Made by a program: the position numbers and the translations under genes. A stretch of DNA of 64,000 nt from Streptomyces cinnabarinus. GTDB lineage: Bacteria; Actinomycetota; Actinomycetes; Streptomycetales; Streptomycetaceae. Where the stretch lies: contig NZ_CP114413.1 of assembly GCF_027270315.1 (NCBI RefSeq), forward strand, positions 434,001 through 498,000, written 5' to 3'. The stretch's first letter is position 1; every line of letters starts with the position of its first letter. Shown piece by piece: positions 36,978-44,750 of the stretch. The notes below the pieces were generated by a model, which was not told where the DNA came from, searched no databases, and saw only the letters and a program-made list of their open reading frames with translations.

Positions 36978-37964
36978 GTGACGCTTTTCGCACAGCGCCG
37001 TGCACAGGGCTCGGCCGTGCTCGCCCTCTCGCTCGCCGCCGCCGGACTGGCCGGCGCGACGCCCACCGCGGCGGCCGCCGAGTCGGCACCGGGGCTGAAG
37101 GTGTTGTCCTACAACGTCTTCCTCTTCAGCAAGAGCCTGTACCCGAACTGGGGCCAGGACCATCGCGCCGCCGAGATCGTGAAGACGCCGTTCTTCCAGG
37201 GCAATGACGTGGTGGTGCTCCAGGAGGCGTTCGACAACTCCTCCTCGGACGCGCTGAAGTCCTCGGCGGCGGGCGCCTATCCGTACCAGACGCCCGTTGT
37301 GGGCCGCAGCAAGTCCGGCTGGGACGCGACCGGTGGCGCGTACTCGGCGACGACGCCGGAGGACGGCGGGGTCACGATCCTCAGCAAGTGGCCGATCCTG
37401 CGCAAGGAGCAGTACGTCTACAAGGACGCGTGCGGCGCGGACTGGTGGTCGAACAAGGGCTTCGCGTACGTCGTGCTGAACGTGAACGGCGCCAAGGTGC
37501 ATGTGATCGGTACGCACGCCCAGTCCACGGACCCGGGCTGCGACGCCGGTGAGGCCGCCGCGATGCGCAGCCGCCAGTTCAAGGCGATCGACGCCTTCCT
37601 GGACGCCAAGAACATCCCGGCGAACGAGCAGGTGCTGGTCGCCGGTGACCTGAACGTCGACTCCCGCACCGCGGAGTACGGCACGATGCTCGCCGACGCG
37701 GGCCTCGTCGGCGCCGACGCGCGCACCGGGCACCCCTACTCGTTCGACACGCGGGACAACTCCATAGCCCGCGACCGCTACCCGGACGACCCGCGCGAGG
37801 ACCTGGACTACGTCCTGCACCGAGCGGGCCACGCCCGTCCGGCCGTGTGGAAGAACGACGTCGTCAAGGAGCAGAGCGCGCCCTGGACGGTGTCGAGCTG
37901 GGGCACGGACTACACGTACACCAACCTGTCGGACCACTATCCGGTGACCGGCTCGGCGGGCTGA
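36978..37964 (+). CDS. Secreted sphingomyelinase C-like phosphodiesterase (endonuclease/exonuclease/phosphatase fold)
   Basis: A 328-residue protein. A GTG start with GGGAGAA upstream gives a signal peptide ([20 protein letters not shown], cleavage after about residue 35). The EEP fold motifs are [40 protein letters not shown] and NLSDHYPV, supplying the metal-binding Asn, Glu, Asp and catalytic His residues. Length and order match bacterial sphingomyelin phosphodiesterases, which release phosphocholine from membrane lipids; lipid specificity is not provable here. Single gene. Confidence 0.88.
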   Translation: MTLFAQRRAQGSAVLALSLAAAGLAGATPTAAAAESAPGLKVLSYNVFLFSKSLYPNWGQDHRAAEIVKTPFFQGNDVVVLQEAFDNSSSDALKSSAAGAYPYQTPVVGRSKSGWDATGGAYSATTPEDGGVTILSKWPILRKEQYVYKDACGADWWSNKGFAYVVLNVNGAKVHVIGTHAQSTDPGCDAGEAAAMRSRQFKAIDAFLDAKNIPANEQVLVAGDLNVDSRTAEYGTMLADAGLVGADARTGHPYSFDTRDNSIARDRYPDDPREDLDYVLHRAGHARPAVWKNDVVKEQSAPWTVSSWGTDYTYTNLSDHYPVTGSAG

Positions 37965-37986
37965 CGGCCGGCCGGGGTGTGGTGGT

Positions 37987-39090
37987 TCAGCGCCGTGCCC
38001 ACTCCCCGGCCAGCAGTTGGTAGGACCGCACCCGGTCCGTGTGGTCGTGGGTCATCGTCGTGATGAGGAGTTCGTCGGCGCCGGTGGCTTCCTGGAGTTG
38101 TTCCAGCCGGTCGGCGACGCGGGCCGGTGAGCCGACGAACTGGGTGTCGACGCGGTCCTGGACGAGGGCGCGGTCCGCGTCCGTCCACTCGTGGGCGCGG
38201 GCCTCCTTCAGGGTCGGGTACTCGATGGCGCCCTCGGCGCTGCGGATGCTGCGGACCCAGGGGCCGTACCCCTCGGCGAGCTCGCGGGCCGTCTCGTCGT
38301 CCTCGGCGACGACGACGTCCGCGGAGACGGCGACATACGGGGTGTCGAGGAACTCCGACGGGCGGAAGAAGGACCGGTAGCCGTCCACGGCCTCCAGGAC
38401 GGTGGCGGGGCTGACGTGGTAGTTCGCGGCGAATCGCAGACCCCGGGCGCCGGCCGTCTCGGCGCTCGGGCCGCCGCCGCTGCCGAGGATCCATACCTCG
38501 ACCTCGGCGCCCTCGCCCGGTACGGCGTGCGCCTCGATGCCCTCCGGGGACCGGTAGGTGCCCCCGAGCAGGGCGAGCAGGTCGTCGATCTGCCCGGCGT
38601 ACTCCTGGGACTCGGCGTTCGGCAGCGTCAGCAGCTTGCGCTGGAGGGCGATCCGGGGTGAGCCGAGCAGGTGCTCGGGGTTGAACCGGGGCGGGATCAG
38701 CAGGCCGTTCGCCGGGCGGCGCGGCTCGGCCGCCGACGCTGCCCGCGGGCGGCCGCCGGAGCGGCCGAGGCCCAGGTCGAGGCGGCCGGGGTGGAGGGCG
38801 TCGATGAGGCCGAACTCCTCGACCGTGGACAGGGCGGTGCGGTGGCCGAGCTGCACGGCGCCGGAGCCGAGCCGGATGGTGGAGGTGGCGGCGGCCGTCA
38901 GGGCCAGGACGACCGCCGGGGACGTGCCCGCCACCCCGGGGTTGAGATGGTGTTCGGCGAACCAGTGGCGGGTGTATCCGAGGCGTTCGGCCTGCCGGGC
39001 GAGGTCGATGGAGTTGCGCAGGGCCTCGGCGGGGGTCGCGCCGGACGGGATCGGCACCAGGTCCAGGACGCCGAGGGGGATGGCTGACAC
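37987..39090 (-). CDS. LLM-class flavin-dependent oxidoreductase (MsnO8-like)
   Basis: A 367-residue luciferase-like TIM barrel: LGVLDLVPIPSGAT, RLGYTRHWFAEHH and RLDLGLGRSGGRP are characteristic. It uses reduced FMN and O2. The GTG start is 10 bases after GAGGAG. It lies 144 bases downstream of the GST gene in the unit that opens with a cysteine leader peptide, so a role in organosulfur oxidation is likely, with FMNH2 perhaps from the SsuE-type reductase nearby. Substrate unknown. Confidence 0.85.
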   Translation of the reverse strand: MSAIPLGVLDLVPIPSGATPAEALRNSIDLARQAERLGYTRHWFAEHHLNPGVAGTSPAVVLALTAAATSTIRLGSGAVQLGHRTALSTVEEFGLIDALHPGRLDLGLGRSGGRPRAASAAEPRRPANGLLIPPRFNPEHLLGSPRIALQRKLLTLPNAESQEYAGQIDDLLALLGGTYRSPEGIEAHAVPGEGAEVEVWILGSGGGPSAETAGARGLRFAANYHVSPATVLEAVDGYRSFFRPSEFLDTPYVAVSADVVVAEDDETARELAEGYGPWVRSIRSAEGAIEYPTLKEARAHEWTDADRALVQDRVDTQFVGSPARVADRLEQLQEATGADELLITTMTHDHTDRVRSYQLLAGEWARR

Positions 39091-39234
39091 GTTGGTGGTC
39101 TCCTCACGGTCGGCGGGCGGGCGCGGGTTCGGGGGCGTCACGGGGCGGCCTGTGCGGTGTGCGCCCGGTCCGGGTGGGTGAGGCCCAGGTGGTTGCGCAG
39201 GATGAGCCGTTCGTCCGGGCGGCGGCCGTGTGGG

Positions 39235-40089
39235 TCATCGGCCCGCGTGGCCGGCCCAGTCCAGGATCTGGACGGCCGCTCCCGCGGCTTCGAGGCCCTG
39301 GCAGTGGGCGTGATGGCGGCGGGCGATGCCGTCGAGGTCGAGGTGGGTGCCGAAGGCCGGGTGGGCGGCGAGGCGGCGGGCGTAGGCCCACAGCGCGGGG
39401 TGCTCGGCGATGCGCCGTACCGCCGCCGCGTCCAGGTGGTTGCGGTGGACGGTGTCGAGTTCCACGAGGGTGACCCACAACTCGACGTCGGCGGCGGTGA
39501 TCTGATCGCGGATCATGAACTCCCGGCCGAGGAGCCACCGCTCCAGGGCGTCCAGGGTCTGGGCCAGCCGGTCGGCAGCGGCGGCCCGTTCCGGCTCGTC
39601 GCCGCCCGCCGATCCGGCGAGCTGCGCCGCCTGCGCGATGCCTTTGGCGCACATCCGCTCGACGGCCTCGATCTCCGACTCCGCTCCGCACGGGCGGAGT
39701 TGAGGACCTCCCGTCCCGAAGTGCCGGGCCAGGTCGCGGGCGATGCCGGGGGCGTGGGTGCTCACGATCCGGCCCGACCAGGCGTCGCTGAGGACGGGGG
39801 CGCGGGCCGGGCCGGTGTAGCGGTGGGTGCTCGCGTCGTAGAGCGGGCGCAGTGCGGCGTAGCCACCGTCACGACAGTCGGGGACGGCGGGCAGGACGAC
39901 CGCCGGACAGGTGTCGTCCAGCCCCAGCAGGCTGTGGGTGACGGCGATCCGGAGGCCGTCCGGGCAGGCGGTCGACAGGTGGAGCCGGTAGCGGCGCGGC
40001 ACGGCGTAGTGGCCGCTGCGGGCGTCCTGGCCGATACGGCCGTGGAAGTCGGCGGCGGAAGGATGGCCGGCCAGCGGTGTTACGGACAT
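39235..40089 (-). CDS. Glutathione S-transferase family, glutathionyl-hydroquinone reductase-like
   Basis: A 284-residue protein with an N-terminal thioredoxin-like half (RYRLHLSTACPDGLRIA, where the Cys occupies the catalytic position of YqjG/ECM4 enzymes) and an all-helical C-terminal GST half (FMIRDQITAADVELWVTLV). Xi-class enzymes have CPW at the active site; here it is CPD. Streptomyces use mycothiol rather than glutathione, so the thiol partner is unclear. First structural gene after the leader peptide that begins at 40320. Confidence 0.78.
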   Translation of the reverse strand: MSVTPLAGHPSAADFHGRIGQDARSGHYAVPRRYRLHLSTACPDGLRIAVTHSLLGLDDTCPAVVLPAVPDCRDGGYAALRPLYDASTHRYTGPARAPVLSDAWSGRIVSTHAPGIARDLARHFGTGGPQLRPCGAESEIEAVERMCAKGIAQAAQLAGSAGGDEPERAAAADRLAQTLDALERWLLGREFMIRDQITAADVELWVTLVELDTVHRNHLDAAAVRRIAEHPALWAYARRLAAHPAFGTHLDLDGIARRHHAHCQGLEAAGAAVQILDWAGHAGR

Positions 40090-40206
40090 GACTCTCCCCG
40101 GGGCGGAAGCGGCAAGGGACGGGTGGCGGGGGCCGGTTCGCGCGCGCCGACGCGGGCGGTGCCGGTGGGCGACGCCGGTCGGTGGTGGGGCGCGGAGGTG
40201 GCCCGG

Positions 40207-40320
40207 TTACCCGAGGGGACCGATGGCGCTGCAGACGCGCAGCAGATCGATGTGACGGCGGGAGGTCAGAAGAGGGCAGGCCGAGGAGGCACGGCTGGTG
40301 ACCGGCTCACGGCGCCCCAT
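40207..40320 (-). CDS. Cysteine-containing leader peptide (37 codons) of the GST / flavin monooxygenase unit
   Basis: A short frame starting at ATG (an in-frame TAG lies 9 bases before it, fixing the start). It encodes a peptide with TSRRHIDLLRVCSAIGPLG at its end. This is the widespread Streptomyces leader-peptide pattern found before sulfur genes. The Cys codon near the end (residue 30) could sense charged Cys-tRNA. The first structural gene starts 117 bases downstream. Related peptides occur three more times in this window, all before organosulfur genes. Confidence 0.8.
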   Translation of the reverse strand: MGRREPVTSRASSACPLLTSRRHIDLLRVCSAIGPLG

Positions 40321-40322
40321 GT

Positions 40323-40345
40323 TTCCCTACCCGTTCACTAGGATT
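40323..40345. promoter_or_regulatory. Inverted repeat TTCCCTA-N9-TAGGATT at the leader peptide start
   Basis: Seven-base arms with a 9-base spacer end 2 bases from the leader start codon. The same element with the same spacer occurs before two other leader peptides here (42732 and 46084). Confidence 0.6.
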
Positions 40346-40449
40346 CCCGCTTCGGAGTGTCCGTCCGGCGCAGGCCGACGTCAAGAGGGCGTCCGCACAC
40401 CTCGAAGGGGATCTTGGACGGGGCGTGTGGGAGCCGTGTTCGGCCCTGC

Positions 40450-41007
40450 TCAGCCGGCGGCGGCGAGCACGGCGGGGCGGCCGCCGAGGGCGAGGGAGAA
40501 CTGGTCGGTGACCTGGGCCAGGGCCTCGGCGGAGCCCGGGGCCACGGAGAGCGTGCCGTCGTCGGCGACGGTGATGTCCTTGTCCAGAGTGAACCAGCCC
40601 GGGGTGATGTGGGCGGGGCCCATGGAGTTCAGGACGGGGCGCAGGGCGTAGTCGATGGCGAGGACATGGGCGGTGGTGCCGCCGGTGGCCAGCGGCAGGA
40701 CGATCTTGCCCGCGAGGGCGTACTGCGGGAGCAGGTCGAGCAGCGCCTTCAGCAGCCCGGAGTAGGCGGCCTTGTAGACGGGGGTGCCGATCACCACTCC
40801 GTCCACGCGGTCGAAGAGGGCGGTGGTCTCGATGATCGCCGGGTGCCGGAAGTCGGCGCCGAGGAGCGCCTCGGCGGGCAGGGTGCGGACGTCGAGCGGT
40901 ATCACCTCGTGCCCCTGGGCCCTGAGGCGGTCGTCGAGGTGGCGGAGCAGTCGTGCGGTGCGGGAGGTGGCGGAGGGGCTGCCGGAGACGGAGAGGACGG
41001 TGGCCAT
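40450..41007 (-). CDS. ssuE: NAD(P)H-dependent FMN reductase SsuE
   Basis: A 185-residue flavodoxin-like reductase. LSVSGSPSATSRTARLL binds the flavin phosphate. GTPVYKAAYSGLLKALLDLL and LPLATGGTTAHVLAIDYAL are close to E. coli SsuE. It provides FMNH2 to the two-component alkanesulfonate monooxygenase whose oxygenase gene (ssuD) is in the same unit, and possibly to the other flavin monooxygenase nearby. It is the last gene of the ssuD unit. Confidence 0.92.
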   Translation of the reverse strand: MATVLSVSGSPSATSRTARLLRHLDDRLRAQGHEVIPLDVRTLPAEALLGADFRHPAIIETTALFDRVDGVVIGTPVYKAAYSGLLKALLDLLPQYALAGKIVLPLATGGTTAHVLAIDYALRPVLNSMGPAHITPGWFTLDKDITVADDGTLSVAPGSAEALAQVTDQFSLALGGRPAVLAAAG

Positions 41008-41031
41008 GGGGGTCCCTTCGGAGGAGTGGGT

Positions 41032-41226
41032 TCAGGAGGCGTTCTCGGGCGGGCCGGGAGGGTGGATCTCCGACTTGCCCACGGTCTGGACGCAGCGGGC
41101 GAGTTCGGCGTGCGCGTCCCTGCCGCTGCGGCGGGAGTACTCCTCGCCGAGTTCACGGATGAGTGGTCTCACCCGCGGGTCGGGGGCCGGGAGGTGAGGG
41201 ACCGTCAGTTCGGGTGCGGAGGTCAT
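41032..41226 (-). CDS. Short protein (64 aa) in the ssuD-ssuE unit, possible remnant of a GNAT acetyltransferase
   Basis: The ATG overlaps the ssuD stop (ATGA), so it is translationally coupled, and ssuE begins 24 bases after it. The central part DPRVRPLIRELGEEYSRRSG resembles the first helix region of some GNAT-family acetyltransferases, but the acetyl-CoA binding domain is missing. Either a truncated gene or a genuine small protein of the operon. Function unknown. Confidence 0.5.
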   Translation of the reverse strand: MTSAPELTVPHLPAPDPRVRPLIRELGEEYSRRSGRDAHAELARCVQTVGKSEIHPPGPPENAS

Positions 41227-42341
41227 CGGTTGGCCGTCGCGAGGTGCTTCGGGCCGCGGGCCGCGTCGCGCTTGGCGACTTCCTCGCGGACCAGGGGGAT
41301 CACGTACCGGCCGAAGTCGATCGCGTCGCCGAGCAGGTCGTAGCCACGGGCGGAGAGGATGTCGACGCCGAGGTCGTAGTAGTCCAGCAGCGCCCGCGCG
41401 ACCGTCTCCGGGGTGCCGACCAGGGCGTTGGAGTTGCCAGCGCCGCCCGTGGCGGCCGCGGTCGGGGTCCACAGTGCGCGGTCGTAGCGCTCCCCCGCCT
41501 CGGCGATGGCGAGAAGTCGCTGCGAGCCGGTGTTCTGTGGGGCGCCGGTGCGGTGGCGGCGTTTGAGGCCGGCCGCGCCCAGGTCCCGGATGGCGCCGAC
41601 CGTGCGGTGGGCCTTCTCCCAGGCCAGTTCCTCGGTGGGCGCGATGATCGGGCGGAAGGCGACCTGGATCCGGGGGGTGTCGGTGCGGCCCGCGGCCCGC
41701 GCGGCGGCTTTCACCGCCTCGATCTGCTCCGCCGTCCGCTCCAGCGGCTCGCCCCACAGGCAGTAGATGTCGGCCTCGGCGCCGCCGGCGGCGTACGCGG
41801 CGGGCGACGAACCGCCGAACGAGACGTTCGGGCGCCGTTGTTGGACGGGGAAGACATCGCTGACGAAGTCGTGGAAGCGGTAGTGGTCGCCCTCGTGGTC
41901 GAAGGGCTCGTGGGTGGTCCAGATCTTCTTGACGATGCGGATGTACTCGCGGGTGCGGGCATAGCGCTCGTCCTTGGTGAGGGTGTCGCCCTCACGGCCC
42001 TGCTCGTGATCGTTGCCGCCGGTGATGAAGTGCACGGTCAGCCGGCCGTCACTGATCCGGTCGAGGGTGGCGAAGGTCTTGGCAGCGAAGGTGGGGTAGG
42101 AGACGTTGGGCCGGTGGGCGAGCAGGATCTGGAGCCGGTCCAGCTTGCTCGCGATGTACGCGGCGGCCGGGGCGGGGTCCGGTGATCCGGAGCCGTAGGC
42201 GAACAGCACCCGGTCCCAGCCGTGCTCCTCATGGGCGCGGGCGAGCCGGAGTGTGTACTCCTTGTCAAAGGCGGCGCCGGAGCGAGGGGTGGTTTCGGAA
42301 CCGTTGTTGGTGGCGGCGATGCCGAGGAATTCCACGGGCAT
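41223..42341 (-). CDS. ssuD: FMNH2-dependent alkanesulfonate monooxygenase-type enzyme (SsuD-like)
   Basis: A 372-residue luciferase-like oxygenase. Typical SsuD segments are VEFLGIAATNNGSE, HRPNVSYPTFAAKTFATLD, HFITGGNDHEQ and RGYDLLGDAIDFGRYVIPLV. It cleaves the C-S bond of sulfonates to sulfite and aldehyde using FMNH2 and O2. The start is MPVEFLG. The unit opens with a Cys-Cys leader peptide 185 bases upstream and includes ssuE. Exact sulfonate range is unknown; a dimethylsulfone or methanesulfonate enzyme is an alternative. Confidence 0.87.
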   Translation of the reverse strand: MPVEFLGIAATNNGSETTPRSGAAFDKEYTLRLARAHEEHGWDRVLFAYGSGSPDPAPAAAYIASKLDRLQILLAHRPNVSYPTFAAKTFATLDRISDGRLTVHFITGGNDHEQGREGDTLTKDERYARTREYIRIVKKIWTTHEPFDHEGDHYRFHDFVSDVFPVQQRRPNVSFGGSSPAAYAAGGAEADIYCLWGEPLERTAEQIEAVKAAARAAGRTDTPRIQVAFRPIIAPTEELAWEKAHRTVGAIRDLGAAGLKRRHRTGAPQNTGSQRLLAIAEAGERYDRALWTPTAAATGGAGNSNALVGTPETVARALLDYYDLGVDILSARGYDLLGDAIDFGRYVIPLVREEVAKRDAARGPKHLATANR

Positions 42342-42525
42342 GGAGGTGGCCTTTCGGGGACGAGCGCACGCGGGCATGGTCCAAGGGCCCTGCATGCGGG
42401 CGTGGGTGACAGCCCGTCAGCAATACGGGGACGTCAGTGCCGCGGCAGCGCGCGTGAGAAGAGAGCTCGGCCCACGACGGGGTCACCGAGAAGGGGAAGG
42501 GCCGGCCGTCCGGCCCGCTGCCGCG

Positions 42526-42603
42526 TCAGGCGCAACACGCGGCGGACCACACCCGACCGAAGTCGATGTGGTCGCGTGAGACCAGGTGCGGCTGGGGCTT
42601 CAT
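42526..42603 (-). CDS. Cys-Cys leader peptide (25 codons) of the ssuD-ssuE unit, predicted leaderless
   Basis: The peptide contains SRDHIDFGRVWSAACCA at its end: the leader-family signature followed by tandem Cys codons just before the stop. The ATG lies exactly 6 bases after a -10 candidate, so the transcript should begin at the start codon. Ribosome stalling at the Cys codons under cysteine shortage could control the downstream ssuD, as reported for polycysteine leaders in mycobacteria; extending that to this gene is inference. Confidence 0.8.
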   Translation of the reverse strand: MKPQPHLVSRDHIDFGRVWSAACCA

Positions 42604-42639
42604 GCGACCAATTGAGCAGGCAATTTACCTGTCCGTCAA
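42604..42639 (-). promoter_or_regulatory. Promoter of the ssuD leader with a 15-bp palindrome between -35 and -10
   Basis: Reading on the minus strand: TTGACG, 18 bases, TCAATT, 6 bases, then the leader ATG. The spacer contains CAGGTAAATTGCCTG (42617-42631 reversed), a palindrome with one mismatched pair, placed where a repressor would block RNA polymerase. Confidence 0.65.
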
Positions 42640-42731
42640 GCGGCGCCCGGATGGCGGACCGGTGCGGCGGGGCGAGCGAGGCATGACTGACACCGCCTCA
42701 CCGGCCGTCGCCCGCGAGCCCTTTCTCTACT

Positions 42732-42754
42732 TTTCCTATCGAGTTACTAGGAAA
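42732..42754. promoter_or_regulatory. Inverted repeat TTTCCTA-N9-TAGGAAA upstream of a leader-peptide promoter
   Basis: Perfect 7-base arms with a 9-base spacer end 3 bases before the -35 box of the leader at 42794. An activator position relative to the predicted start (centre about -51) is plausible. Confidence 0.65.
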
Positions 42755-42757
42755 GCA

Positions 42758-42793
42758 TTGACGGGGCTCGTCCCCGCTGCGCAGGATGGGACC
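42758..42793 (+). promoter_or_regulatory. Promoter of the regulator / SfnB-like leader peptide
   Basis: TTGACG, 18 bases, CAGGAT, 6 bases, then ATG: the same geometry as the ssuD leader promoter on the opposite strand. Predicts a leaderless transcript beginning at the leader start codon. The -10 hexamer is weak. Confidence 0.55.
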
Positions 42794-42877
42794 ATGCCCC
42801 ACACGCAGCAACGACTCGTACGTCGTCGGTATGTCGACTTTGGTCACGTCGTCAGTGCCGCCTGCTGTCACGCGTAA
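42794..42877 (+). CDS. Cys-Cys leader peptide (27 codons) of the regulator / SfnB-like unit
   Basis: The peptide ends RRRYVDFGHVVSAACCHA: the same framework as the ssuD leader (D-F-G-x-V-x-S-A-A-C-C) with two Cys codons near the stop. The winged-helix regulator gene starts 78 bases later, across a GC-rich stretch able to pair (CCCCCGGGGGGT region near 42913). Divergent from the ssuD leader; the two share a 190-base control region. Confidence 0.78.
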   Translation: MPHTQQRLVRRRYVDFGHVVSAACCHA

Positions 42878-42955
42878 GGCACGCCTCCCGCGCTGCCGCT
42901 CCGCTCCTTCCCCCGGGGGGTGCGCCCCCCTCTCCGCTTCTGAAGGACGAACGCC

Positions 42956-43450
42956 ATGACCACGGCACTTCCCACCACCGCACTGTCCGACGTCCGCCAT
43001 CTGCGTCTGGTCGACGACCTTCCGCAGGACGCCGCCGGGGACCCCGGCTCCCCGCCGCTCGTCGGCTATCTCGTCCTGGTGCCCGAGGGCACCGACCCCA
43101 CCGAACTCTTCGGCCGGGCCGGAGTCCGCCCGGCCGCGCCCCCGGTACGGCAGCCGGACGGCGCGGCTGTACGCATCGATCCCGCACGCCATGTCGCCGA
43201 GGTCGACGGAGTCGAACTCGACCTCACCTATCTGGAGTTCGCGCTGCTGGCGCACCTCGTCCGGCACCCCCACCACGTGCACTCGCGCGAGCGGCTGATG
43301 GCGGAGATCTGGGGCTACGACCACGTCGGTGACGGCCGCACCGTGGACGTCCACATCGCCCGGCTGCGCCGCAAGCTCGGCAAGGCCCACCGGGACCGGA
43401 TCGTCACCGTACGCAGCGTGGGCTACAAGTACGTGCCGGGCCGCGCGTGA
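42956..43450 (+). CDS. Winged-helix (OmpR-type) DNA-binding protein, orphan regulator
   Basis: A 164-residue protein whose C-terminal 95 residues are a trans_reg_C winged helix: LTYLEFALLAHLVRHPHHVH, SRERLMAEIWGYDH and RLRRKLG...VRSVGYKYVPG. There is no receiver domain; the N-terminal 65 residues are unassigned. Since it follows a cysteine leader peptide and precedes an SfnB-like enzyme, it is the best candidate local regulator of the sulfur island. Target unknown. Confidence 0.83.
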   Translation: MTTALPTTALSDVRHLRLVDDLPQDAAGDPGSPPLVGYLVLVPEGTDPTELFGRAGVRPAAPPVRQPDGAAVRIDPARHVAEVDGVELDLTYLEFALLAHLVRHPHHVHSRERLMAEIWGYDHVGDGRTVDVHIARLRRKLGKAHRDRIVTVRSVGYKYVPGRA

Positions 43451-43495
43451 GCCCCGACGCCGCGCTCCACGGCCGACCTTGAGGAGAGCACTTCC

Positions 43496-44725
43496 ATGGG
43501 CGTCGCCCCTGCCCCGTCCCGCACCGCCGCACAGTCCGGCCCGCCCGGACCCGACCGTACGCACTGGCTGCGCGTCGCCCGGGAGACGGCGGACGACCTG
43601 GCCACGGACGCGGTGGCCAGGGAACAGGCGGGCAAGGCGCCCTTCGACGAGGTGTCCCGGCTCCGCGAGGCCGGACTGCTGACCCTGCTGATCCCGGCCG
43701 AGCACGGCGGTGGCGGTGCCGACTGGGCCACGGCCTGCGCCGTCCTCCGGGAGATCGCCGCCGCCGACGCGGCCATCGGCCAACTCCTGGGCTGTCACTA
43801 CGTCATGGCGTACGGCGCCCGGCTCTTCGCCGAGCCGGGGCTCGCCGCGCGGGTGGAGCGCCGGTCGGCGGCCGAGCTGTGGTGCTGGGGCGGGGGCGTC
43901 GCCCGCCAGGAGCCCCGGCTGACACTCGTGCCGTCCGGCGACGGGTACGTCCTGAACGGCCGGCAGAGCTATGTCACCGGCGTGCTCGTCGCCGACCGGC
44001 TGGCGGTACGGGCCGTGCGCGCCGACACCGGTGAACCCCTCGCGGTCATCGCCGACACCTCCGGCCGGGGCGTACGGATCGACGACGACGCCGACCCCTT
44101 CGGCCAGCGGCTCGCCGCCGGGGGAAGCGTGGAGTTCGACGGGGTACGGCTGGGCGTCGACGAAGTGCTCGGCTCGCTCTCCGCCGACGAGGACGTCCTG
44201 TCCCCCGCGGCATCCCTGGCCGCCCCGCTCGGGCGGCTCGTCTCGGTCCAGCTCCGCCTCGGGATCGCCGAGGGGGTGCTGGGCGAGGCCCGGGAGTACA
44301 GCAGGGCGGGCCACGCCCCCTGGCAAACGGAGTGGCCCGCCGGTTCCCCGCAGGACCCGCAGACGCTGGCCGCCTACGGCGAACTCACCGTCCTCACGCG
44401 CTCGGCATCCGCACTGGCGGCCGAAGCGCTGACGGCCCTGGAGGGCGGACTGCGCCGGGGCGCGGACCTCACCTACGACGAATGCGCCGAGATCTCGATC
44501 CTGGTCGCCGTCGCCGAGGCCGCCGCCTCCCGGGCCGCCCACGAGTCCACGGCCCGCGCCCTCGACATCGTCGGGGCCCGCTCGGCCTCCGCCCGCCTGG
44601 GTCTGGACCGCTTCTGGCGCAACGCCCGGACCCACACCCTGTACGAACCCGTCGCCCACCGGCTGCGTGACATCGGCGACTACTTCCTCAACGGCGCGCA
44701 CCCTCCGTTCACCTTGCCGGTGTGA
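43496..44725 (+). CDS. SfnB/DszC-like acyl-CoA dehydrogenase-fold flavin monooxygenase
   Basis: A 409-residue protein with the acyl-CoA dehydrogenase fold: LREAGLLTLLIPAEHGGGG near residue 60, the flavin region YVLNGRQSYVTG near 160 and the C-terminal HESTARALDIVGARSAS. The family's catalytic Glu is not evident, as in the DszC/SfnB sulfur-acquisition oxidoreductases, which use FMNH2 and O2 on sulfones or sulfoxides. Position after a cysteine leader peptide and a regulator in a sulfonate island supports that reading. Coexpressed SsuE-type reductase could supply flavin. Confidence 0.8.
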   Translation: MGVAPAPSRTAAQSGPPGPDRTHWLRVARETADDLATDAVAREQAGKAPFDEVSRLREAGLLTLLIPAEHGGGGADWATACAVLREIAAADAAIGQLLGCHYVMAYGARLFAEPGLAARVERRSAAELWCWGGGVARQEPRLTLVPSGDGYVLNGRQSYVTGVLVADRLAVRAVRADTGEPLAVIADTSGRGVRIDDDADPFGQRLAAGGSVEFDGVRLGVDEVLGSLSADEDVLSPAASLAAPLGRLVSVQLRLGIAEGVLGEAREYSRAGHAPWQTEWPAGSPQDPQTLAAYGELTVLTRSASALAAEALTALEGGLRRGADLTYDECAEISILVAVAEAAASRAAHESTARALDIVGARSASARLGLDRFWRNARTHTLYEPVAHRLRDIGDYFLNGAHPPFTLPV

Positions 44726-44750
44726 GCGGAGGGCGCGCCGACGGCCACTG

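Noticed and set aside
35800..37089. Long in-frame upstream extension of adenosine deaminase (784 residues in total)
   Set aside because: Runs antisense through the PPOX gene and the opposite frame of the VOC gene; composition is noise, and the deaminase has a good start with a ribosome site at 35799.
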